From positions 9,656,377 through 9,720,376 of the forward strand of contig CP016211.1 of NCBI GenBank assembly GCA_001931535.1: DNA of 64,000 nt, in the 5' to 3' direction. The notes beneath the pieces were generated by a model. The model was not told the DNA's origin, ran no database searches, and was given only the letters and a program-made list of their open reading frames with translations. Made by a program: the position numbers and the translations under genes. This document shows, piece after piece, positions 58,469 through 64,000 of this stretch. Numbering within the stretch: the stretch's first letter is position 1; each line of letters begins with the position of its first letter. This DNA comes from Minicystis rosea (GTDB taxonomy: Bacteria > Myxococcota_A > Polyangia > Polyangiales > Polyangiaceae).

Positions 58469-60727
58469 GTGCGTGCCGGGCCCGTCGTCGACCCGGTGCC
58501 GTGCTCGGGTTGCGGGAAGCTCATCGACCCGCTCCGTGCAGGGCACGTGGCGATCTTCGATCTGCGCTTCCATTTCTTCTGCGACCGCGGCTGCCGCGCG
58601 GCCTTCCTCGGGGAGGCGAGCGTGTCGCCGCCGCCGGCCTCGCCGCTCGTGGACGCGCGCGCCCGCGAGGAGCAGGAGAGGCGGCGCGCCGAGGTCGAAG
58701 CGCCGATCCTCCCGGCCTACGGCCCGGAGCCCGATCCCGAGCTGCCCGAGCCGCTCCCGCGCGAAGACGATCCCGCGCTGGTCGAGCCGTTCTCGCAGAC
58801 CATCCTGAACGAGGCGCCGTCGCGCGTGGAGGCGCGCGGCGATCACGAGCCCCGCGACGTCGGCGCCCTGCTCCTCGTGATGGCCGTCTTCGCGGGCGCG
58901 CTGGCCGTGGCGCTCACGCTCGCGGGCGACGCGCGCCTCGTGATCGCGGCGCGCATCGTCCTCGCGGCGGCCGGCGCCGCCATGCTGCTCGGCCGCGCCG
59001 GCACCACGCCGCGCGACGCCGTCGATCCGCACCCCGCGCCGGCGCTGATCTCCGCGACCGGCGCGCTCGCCACCGCCATCTGGGCCGCCCTCGGGAAGGA
59101 TCGCGCGCTCGGCGCGGAGGCCGCGTCGCTCGCGGGCTTCCTCGTAACCGCCGCCGCGGTGAGCGCGTGGCTCTCCGAGAGCGCGCGGCGCGACGCCAGC
59201 GCCGAGCGCGCCTTCATCGCCGCGGGCCTCTCGGTGCCCGGCCGGCGCGCCTTCGACGACGGCGAAGGCAGCAAGCAGAAGGTCTTCGATCTGCGCCCCG
59301 GCGAGCAGGTGATCGTGGAGCCCGGCGAGATCGTGCCGGTCGACGTGACCGTGACCGGCGGCGACGTCGAGGTGCTCCCCTGGATCGGCGCGAGCACGCC
59401 GGCGCGGAGGCGCGACGGCGACGCGGTGATCGCCGGCGCCCGCGTGGTGCGCGGCAAGCTGCGCGGCGTGTGCACCTGGGCCGGCAACGATCGCGCCTTC
59501 GCCCGCACGCTCCTCGATCCGCGCCGCCGCGCCGACGCCATGGCGCACATCTCGCAATCGTCGCGCGCGCTCGCCGAGCGCTGGGCCGTGGTCGCGGCCG
59601 TCGCCGGCGCCGTCTCCGCGGTGCTGGCGCGGCGCAACCCGATCGAGGTGGCGATGATCGCGTTCGCGGTCCACGCCGCCCTGTGCACACCCATCATCGC
59701 GGCCATCGCGGCCACGCACGTGGCGCGCGGCATCCTCCTCGGCCTGCGTCGCGGCATCATCTACAAGAGCGCGGACGCCTGGGATCGCGCCGGCCGCGTG
59801 ACGGTGGCCATGTTCGCGGCGCGCGGCACCCTCCTCCTCGGCGAGCCCGAGCTCGCGGAGCTCGAGGCCTCCTTCGGCAAGCTCGATCCCAACGGCGTGC
59901 TCGCCCTCGCGGCCGGCGCCGAGCGCACCGGCGAGCACCCCATCGCCGCCGCCATCGTGCGCGCCGCCCGCACGCGCAACGTGCGCCCCGACGGCGTGCG
60001 CAACCCCATCTTCCACCCGGGCCTCGGCGTCACCGCGGTCACCTCCTCCGGCGAGGAGCTCTGCGTCGGCAACCGCACGCTCATGCTGGAGCAGCGCATC
60101 TCCATCGCCGCCGCCGAGCAGCGCGTCGCCGAGCTCGAAGGGCTCGGCCGCACGGTGATCCTGGTGGCCGTGGGCTCGCGCCTCGCGGGCCTCCTCGCCT
60201 TGCAGGACGGCCTCCGCCCCGGCGCCCGCGCCGCCGTGCAGCACCTGCTCGACGCGCAGATCGAGCCCGTCCTCCTCGCCGGCGACGCACGCGAGACCTG
60301 CGAGGCCATCGGTCGCTCGCTCGACATCGATCACATCCGGCCCGAGGTCCTCCCCGCCGAGCGCGGCGCCGAAGTGCGCCGCCTCATCGAAGCCGGCATG
60401 GGCGTCGCGGTCCTCGGTCACGCCGGCGTCGACGACCTCGCCCTCGGCGCCGCCGACGTCGCCGTCGCCCTCCGCGCCGCCGGCTCCACGCCCGGCGACT
60501 TCGCCGTGACCCTCGCTTCGGACGACGTGCGCGACGGCGCCCTCGCCCTGGCGCTCGCCAACCGCACCCGCCTCGAAGCACGCACCGCCCTCGCCATCGC
60601 CGTGGTGCCCGCGTTGATCGGCACCGCCGTCGTCGCCTTCGGTTTGCTTCCGCCTGCCTATGCGCCGCTCGCGTCGCTGCTCGGCGGCGCCATGGCCGTG
60701 TTGCATGCGCGGCGCAGCCGGGTCTGA
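58469..60727 (+). CDS. Degenerate (pseudoenzyme) P-type ATPase homologue with N-terminal Cys metal site
   Basis: A 752-residue protein with a GTG start 7 bp after argD. The N-terminus has a YHS/TRASH-like metal site (PCSGCGKL, then FHFFCDRGCRAAF). The fold of a P1B metal ATPase follows in order: a helix cluster, actuator domain, two helices, P- and N-domains and final helices. Key catalytic motifs are lost. The actuator TGE is IGAST (G307-A308). The CPC helix reads LCTPIIAA. The phosphorylated DKTGT is AARGT (residues 450-454). TGD is AGD, and GDGxND is GHAGVDD near residue 650. The HP motif (EHPIAAAIVRAA) is kept. The frame is intact, so it is probably a maintained pseudo-ATPase acting in metal sensing or binding. 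Confidence 0.85.
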   Translation: MRAGPVVDPVPCSGCGKLIDPLRAGHVAIFDLRFHFFCDRGCRAAFLGEASVSPPPASPLVDARAREEQERRRAEVEAPILPAYGPEPDPELPEPLPREDDPALVEPFSQTILNEAPSRVEARGDHEPRDVGALLLVMAVFAGALAVALTLAGDARLVIAARIVLAAAGAAMLLGRAGTTPRDAVDPHPAPALISATGALATAIWAALGKDRALGAEAASLAGFLVTAAAVSAWLSESARRDASAERAFIAAGLSVPGRRAFDDGEGSKQKVFDLRPGEQVIVEPGEIVPVDVTVTGGDVEVLPWIGASTPARRRDGDAVIAGARVVRGKLRGVCTWAGNDRAFARTLLDPRRRADAMAHISQSSRALAERWAVVAAVAGAVSAVLARRNPIEVAMIAFAVHAALCTPIIAAIAATHVARGILLGLRRGIIYKSADAWDRAGRVTVAMFAARGTLLLGEPELAELEASFGKLDPNGVLALAAGAERTGEHPIAAAIVRAARTRNVRPDGVRNPIFHPGLGVTAVTSSGEELCVGNRTLMLEQRISIAAAEQRVAELEGLGRTVILVAVGSRLAGLLALQDGLRPGARAAVQHLLDAQIEPVLLAGDARETCEAIGRSLDIDHIRPEVLPAERGAEVRRLIEAGMGVAVLGHAGVDDLALGAADVAVALRAAGSTPGDFAVTLASDDVRDGALALALANRTRLEARTALAIAVVPALIGTAVVAFGLLPPAYAPLASLLGGAMAVLHARRSRV

Positions 60728-60760
60728 AAGCAACCGCGACCGATAGGCCACGACCAACCG

Positions 60761-60817
60761 CGCATCTGAAGCAGCGGCAGCCGCGACCGATAGGGAGCGG
60801 ACTTCGCAAGCGCTTCG
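60761..60817. repeat. 57-bp direct repeat, copy 1, with nearby inverted arm
   Basis: It is identical to 61009-61065. Its part 60776-60803 also pairs with an inverted arm at 60887-60914 (26 of 28 bases), so each copy can form a long hairpin. It lies in the 456-bp gap between the ATPase homologue and the AraC gene, which contains no gene. Confidence 0.85.
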
Positions 60818-61008
60818 AGGATGCGCCCCCACGACCACCATCAATCACCACAGCGCGTCGGGATGCTGACTGCCAGCAAGCGGCTGAGTCCGCTCCCTCG
60901 CGGTCGCGGCTGCCCTCGCGGCCATGACCAACGGCGCGTGACCGCCGATCTCTACCCCGTCCCGCGCAGCGTCTGAGCCACCATTCGCACCCGCGCCCGG
61001 GCCCATCG

Positions 61009-61065
61009 CGCATCTGAAGCAGCGGCAGCCGCGACCGATAGGGAGCGGACTTCGCAAGCGCTTCG
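61009..61065. repeat. 57-bp direct repeat, copy 2
   Basis: An exact copy of 60761-60817, start-to-start 248 bp. A degenerate inverted arm follows at about 61108-61130 (CAGTCACGGCTGCCCTCG). The two units look like a duplicated palindromic element. Confidence 0.85.
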
Positions 61066-61183
61066 GGGAAGCACCTCACCGTTCGCAACCATCGATCACG
61101 ACTGCGCTTTGCAGTCACGGCTGCCCTCGTGCCTGCGGGGAACGTTGCTTTTCGCCGGGCACGCGAGAAGATCGACGCGCCCC

Positions 61184-61954
61184 ATGCGCCTCCCGCAGAT
61201 GCCCCTCGTCGATGGTCCGCTGCCGCTGTGGCCGCCGATCTTGGCCGCCCGGGCCGAGGGCTCACGGAGCGCCGGGCACGCGCATCATGCGATGCACCTC
61301 GTGCTCGCACGGGAGGGATCGCTGCGGGTCCAGCGCGGCGCGGATGCGCCTTGGGATCAGGCGGCCGGCGTGCTGACGGCGCCCGACGTGCCGCATGCGA
61401 TCGATGCCGATGGGGTCTCGGTGTTGCTCGTCTTCTTCGATCCCGAGAGCGACGTGGGCGCGTCGCTGCATGCGGCGCTGGCCGGGCCGGTGCGGCTCGT
61501 GAGCGACGCCGAGCGCGATGCCCTCGTCGACGTGGATCCGATGTCGCTCATGCGCTCCGAGCAGCGAGCTTGGATGGATCGGTTGCTCGCGACGCTCGGG
61601 GCCACGGCGGTGCCGTCGCGGCGGGCCATGCATCCGCGGGTGAAGAAGCTGCTCGCGTACCTGCGGGCCGCAGATCCCGAGACCGACACCTCGCTCGAAG
61701 CGCTGGCCGCGGAAGTGGGGCTGTCGCCGGGGCGGCTCATGCATGCGTTCACCGAGAGCATCGGAGTGCCACTGCGGCCTTACCTGGCGTGGCTCAAGCT
61801 GCAGCGCGCGGCGGCGGGGGTGGTGTCCGGGTTGCCGCTCGGGCAGGCCGCGCATGCCGCGGGCTTCGCCGATGCGGCCCACATGACCCGCACCTTTCGC
61901 CGGGCCTTCGGCATGACGCCCTCCATGCTGCGCGGGCCGGCGGTCGCGTCGTAG
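61184..61954 (+). CDS. AraC-family transcriptional regulator
   Basis: A 256-residue regulator. The N-terminal cupin-like sensor (about residues 10-120) has AGHAHHAMHLVLAREGSLRV and GVLTAPDVPHAIDADGVSVL, the His-rich pattern of AraC cupins. The C-terminal double helix-turn-helix (about 155-250) has LEALAAEVGLSPGRLMHAFT and the signature LGQAAHAAGFADAAHMTRTF, followed by RRAFGMTPSMLRG. The ATG at 61184 was chosen from the cupin start; the longer frame lies in the repeat region. Effector and targets are unknown. Confidence 0.9.
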   Translation: MRLPQMPLVDGPLPLWPPILAARAEGSRSAGHAHHAMHLVLAREGSLRVQRGADAPWDQAAGVLTAPDVPHAIDADGVSVLLVFFDPESDVGASLHAALAGPVRLVSDAERDALVDVDPMSLMRSEQRAWMDRLLATLGATAVPSRRAMHPRVKKLLAYLRAADPETDTSLEALAAEVGLSPGRLMHAFTESIGVPLRPYLAWLKLQRAAAGVVSGLPLGQAAHAAGFADAAHMTRTFRRAFGMTPSMLRGPAVAS

Positions 61955-62000
61955 CCAGCCCGTTCAAGACGCGACGGCGGAGGGACCGTACATCCCTCGC

Positions 62001-62375
62001 ATGAACGCGAACGACGACCGCTCGATGGGCCTCATCGCCTGGCAGCAAGCCCTCTACCCCGCAGGGCACCAGGACCGGCGGAACCTGATCCTGCACGCCT
62101 TCATGGTGCCGGTCTTCATGGCGGGCACCGTGGCGGTGCTCGCGGGGGCCGTGATCTCGTGGCGGCTCGCGGTGGCCGGCGCGATCGCGATGGCGCTCTC
62201 GATGGCCGCGCAGGGCCGCGGTCACAAGCAGGAGCGCACGCCCCCGGTGCCGTTCCGCGGCCCCGCGGACGTGGCCGCCCGGCTCCTCCTCGAACAGTGG
62301 GTGACCTTCCCGCGCTTCGTGATCTCCGGCGGCTTTTCGCGCGCCCTGCGCGCGGCGCGCCGCCCCGCGGCGTGA
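62001..62375 (+). CDS. Small membrane protein, Mpo1/DUF962-like
   Basis: A 124-residue protein with two close hydrophobic segments (HAFMVPVFMAGTVAVLAGAV and LAVAGAIAMALSMAAQ). The sequence has HQDRRNLILHAFMVP at the start and QGRGHKQERTPPVPF after the helices. These resemble the H..N..H...VP and QxxGHxxxE patterns of Mpo1/DUF962 proteins, which in yeast act as Fe-dependent dioxygenases on 2-hydroxy fatty acids. The match is by eye and partial. A hairpin lies downstream. Confidence 0.5.
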   Translation: MNANDDRSMGLIAWQQALYPAGHQDRRNLILHAFMVPVFMAGTVAVLAGAVISWRLAVAGAIAMALSMAAQGRGHKQERTPPVPFRGPADVAARLLLEQWVTFPRFVISGGFSRALRAARRPAA

Positions 62376-62388
62376 GCCGTCATTCACA

Positions 62389-62412
62389 CGGCGGGGACAC
62401 GCGTCCCCGCCG
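62389..62412. terminator. GC-rich hairpin after the small membrane protein
   Basis: CGGCGGGGAC (62389-62398) pairs perfectly with GTCCCCGCCG (62403-62412) around the loop ACGC. It lies 14 bp after the stop at 62375. A second GCCCCG/CGGGGC hairpin follows. There is no T-tract, as is common in this window. Confidence 0.6.
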
Positions 62413-62588
62413 CCCCGCCGGCGAAGCCGTCGGGGCCCCACCACCCCGCGATCCACCCTCGCCGACGAGCACGTTTCGCCGCTTCGGGCCTGACGTTCGT
62501 CGCATCGAGAGGCGTGAAGGCAAGGTCATCGACCACGGCGATCCCTCGGGGCGCCTCTCCCGCCCGCTCTGTGCTAGATCGGCCCGCG

Positions 62589-63593
62589 ATGAAGCTCTGG
62601 CCGGTCGCCCTCGTCTCCCTCGGCCTCCTCGCCGCTTGCAACGAGCACGCGCTCAAGCAGGTGCCGGCCGACGCCGGCCCGCCGGTCGGGGGCCTCACCC
62701 CGGAGCAGGGCGCGCGCGTCGTGGCCAAGGTCGGCGACCGCACCATCACCCTCGCCGACTTCGCCCGCACGCTCGACCGCATGGATCAGTTCGATCGCCT
62801 GCGGTACCAGAGCAAGGAGCGCCGCCGCGAGCTGCTGGAGGAGATGATCGACGTCGAGCTCCTCGCCGCCGAAGCGCGCCGCCTCGGCATCGACAAAGAG
62901 GCCGACATGCAGGACGCCGTGCGCACCATCCTGCGCGACGCCATCCTGGCGCAGTCGCGCGAGGGCATGCCGGCGCCGGCGGCCATCCCCGACACGGAGA
63001 TCCGCGCCTACTACGACAGCCACCTCGATCGGTTCACCGAGCCGGAGCGCCGCCGCGTCGCCGCCATCGTGATGACCGACAAGAAGGAGGCGCAGAAGAT
63101 CCTCAAGGACGCGCAGAAGGTGAAGACGCCGACCGAGTGGGGCGAGCTCTTCTTCAAGCACTCGCTCACCGCGCCCAAGTCGCGCGGGCCGACGAACCCG
63201 GCGGAGCTCGCGGGCGACATCGGCATCGTCGGCCCGCTCGACGATCCCAAGGGCGCGAACGAGAAGGTCCCGAACGAGGTGCGCGCAGCAGCCTTCAAGC
63301 TCAAGGCCGTGGGCGACGTGGCCGAGGGCGTCATCGAGGCCGACGGGCGCCAGTACGTCGTCCGCCTCAACGGCATCACGCCGGGCCACAAGCGGTCCGT
63401 GGCCGAGGCCGATCGCTCCATCCGGGTGCTCCTGATCCAAGAGAAGATGGCCGCCCGCGAGCGTGCGCTCGAGGACGAGCTGCGGCAGAAGTTCACCGTG
63501 GAGATCGACGACAAAGCGCTCGCCTCGGTGCGCGTGCCCGCCGCCGCGGAGAAGAGCGCCCCGAGCGAAAGCGCAGCCGATGGCGGCAAGTGA
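62589..63593 (+). CDS. PpiC/SurA-type peptidyl-prolyl isomerase lipoprotein
   Basis: A 334-residue periplasmic or outer-membrane lipoprotein with lipobox LGLLAAC (Cys17). A SurA-like N-terminal helical region (KVGDRTITLADFARTLDRMD, KERRRELLEEMIDVELLAAE) precedes a parvulin domain (about residues 140-265) with RRRVAAIVMTDKKEAQKILK, GELFFKHSLTAPKS, AAFKLKAVGDVAEGVIEADG and YVVRLNGI. It probably helps fold outer-membrane proteins. The ATG at 62589 gives the signal peptide. Its last 14 bases overlap the start of the kamA-like gene. Confidence 0.88.
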   Translation: MKLWPVALVSLGLLAACNEHALKQVPADAGPPVGGLTPEQGARVVAKVGDRTITLADFARTLDRMDQFDRLRYQSKERRRELLEEMIDVELLAAEARRLGIDKEADMQDAVRTILRDAILAQSREGMPAPAAIPDTEIRAYYDSHLDRFTEPERRRVAAIVMTDKKEAQKILKDAQKVKTPTEWGELFFKHSLTAPKSRGPTNPAELAGDIGIVGPLDDPKGANEKVPNEVRAAAFKLKAVGDVAEGVIEADGRQYVVRLNGITPGHKRSVAEADRSIRVLLIQEKMAARERALEDELRQKFTVEIDDKALASVRVPAAAEKSAPSESAADGGK

Positions 63594-64000
63594 CGGCCTG
63601 ATCGCGCGCGGCGCGAGCCTCCGCGACGACAGCGCACCGCGCCTCGAAAGCACGGGCACCGTCGAGCGCCGCCTGCCGGTCATGATGGGGCCGCAAGCGG
63701 CCCCAAACCCCGGGCCGCAGGCGGCCCTCGGCGCGATGGGGCCGCAAGCGGCCGTGGGTGCGATGGATTCGCAAGCGGCCCTTGGTGCGAAGCCCGACGC
63801 GCGCGCGAAGAAGAAGCGCTCCAAGAACGACTGGACGGCGGAGCTGCGCGCTTCGCTCCACACGGCCGACGATCTGGCCCGCGCGCTCGACCTCACGCCC
63901 GAGGAGCTCGAAGGCGCGCGCCGCGCCGAGCAGCAGGGGCTCCCGCTGCGCGTCACGCCCTACTACCTCGGCCTCTGCGACAAGCACGATCCGCGCTGCC
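63580..64000 (+). CDS. Lysine 2,3-aminomutase-like protein, N-terminal part (3' end outside window)
   Basis: The frame opens at ATG 63580, overlapping the PpiC stop by 14 bp, and runs off the window after 140 codons. Residues about 85-140 match the N-terminus of KamA-type radical-SAM aminomutases (KNDWTAELRASLHTADDLAR, LTPEELEGARRAEQQGLPLR, then VTPYYLGLCDKHDPRC). Residues about 34-68 are a repeat, M.(P/S)QAA(P/L/V), coded by the GGGGCCGC repeat family; this part is not expected in KamA. The radical-SAM CxxxCxxC lies beyond the window, so the reaction (lysine, glutamate or EF-P lysine) cannot be fixed. Confidence 0.75.
   Translation, partial: MAASDGLIARGASLRDDSAPRLESTGTVERRLPVMMGPQAAPNPGPQAALGAMGPQAAVGAMDSQAALGAKPDARAKKKRSKNDWTAELRASLHTADDLARALDLTPEELEGARRAEQQGLPLRVTPYYLGLCDKHDPRC
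63687..63790. repeat. GGGGCCGC repeat family, copy 3 and degenerate tandem units inside kamA
   Basis: A full GGGGCCGCAAGCGGCCCC (63687-63704) is followed by AAACCCCGGG and three degenerate GCCGCAGGCGGCC / GCAAGCGGCC units. Unit spacing is a multiple of three, so the kamA frame stays open. Confidence 0.75.

Noticed and set aside
56476..58524. Long leftward frame extending grpE through argD
   Set aside because: Only the last 189 codons are GrpE, with a good start at 57045. The rest is the antisense shadow of argD.

Overview
High-GC bacterial chromosome, almost certainly a myxobacterium (Myxococcota; the mix of genes suggests the class Polyangia, but no species can be named from sequence alone). 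The evidence is the very high third-position GC, two giant Ser/Thr-kinase fusions carrying AAA-ATPase/TPR regions, Myxococcus-type cysteine-rich (DUF4215) repeats with thrombospondin type 3 repeats, many Cys/Gly-rich lipoproteins, a CHAT-domain protein paired with an ECF sigma factor, and a 6-phosphofructo-2-kinase/fructose-2,6-bisphosphatase. The window contains dnaA and, just upstream, a likely chromosomal origin.

Layout. 1-6.3 kb: the end of a cyclic-nucleotide-binding protein, a TetR regulator, two tandem paralogous outer-membrane-type proteins, a large membrane protein and an ECF sigma factor. 6.4-12.8 kb: nnr and pdxJ (4-bp overlap), PFK-2/FBPase-2, then a divergent FAD oxidase with a small partner gene closed by a strong terminator. 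12.9-20.6 kb: a 1796-residue hybrid Ser/Thr-histidine kinase and htpG. 21-33.2 kb: an envelope block read leftwards, made of a VWA lipoprotein, a CxxCH lipoprotein plus Tat-exported DUF1501 pair, a Cys-rich lipoprotein, a subtilisin-like lipoprotein, a CHAT protein and its overlapping ECF sigma factor. 33.8-38.2 kb: an RND/MMPL exporter, a small divergent gene and an SPFH pair. 38.4-42.4 kb: a 1350-residue lipoprotein joining DUF4215 repeats, an amidohydrolase, TSP3 repeats and a lamin-tail-like domain. 42.7-46.6 kb: VapBC-type toxin-antitoxin, a hypothetical gene, miaE and a FadL/PorV-type barrel. 46.6-49.8 kb: oriC-like region, dnaA, pdxH. 50.1-57 kb: grpE, dnaK and a giant kinase read leftwards. 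57.2-64 kb: argD, a catalytically degenerate P-type ATPase homologue, an AraC regulator, a small membrane protein, a PpiC-like lipoprotein and the start of a kamA-like gene.

Working together: GrpE and DnaK are chaperone partners, with a signalling kinase 28 bp downstream of dnaK. PdxJ and PdxH both serve pyridoxal-phosphate synthesis. The 21-33 kb block looks like a secreted/envelope programme with two predicted proteases and a dedicated sigma factor. Non-coding DNA is unusually rich in small palindromic repeats: phased CACGTG palindromes, a GGGGCCGC hairpin family that has entered the kamA reading frame, TTTGAGCTCAAA palindromes after gene ends, and a GCAAAGGCGC family. The most unusual gene is the P-type ATPase homologue at 58.5-60.7 kb, which has lost its phosphorylation and actuator residues but keeps a full-length frame.

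Limits: functions come from reading motifs by eye, starts were chosen from ribosome-binding sites and family starts, and no database search was possible.
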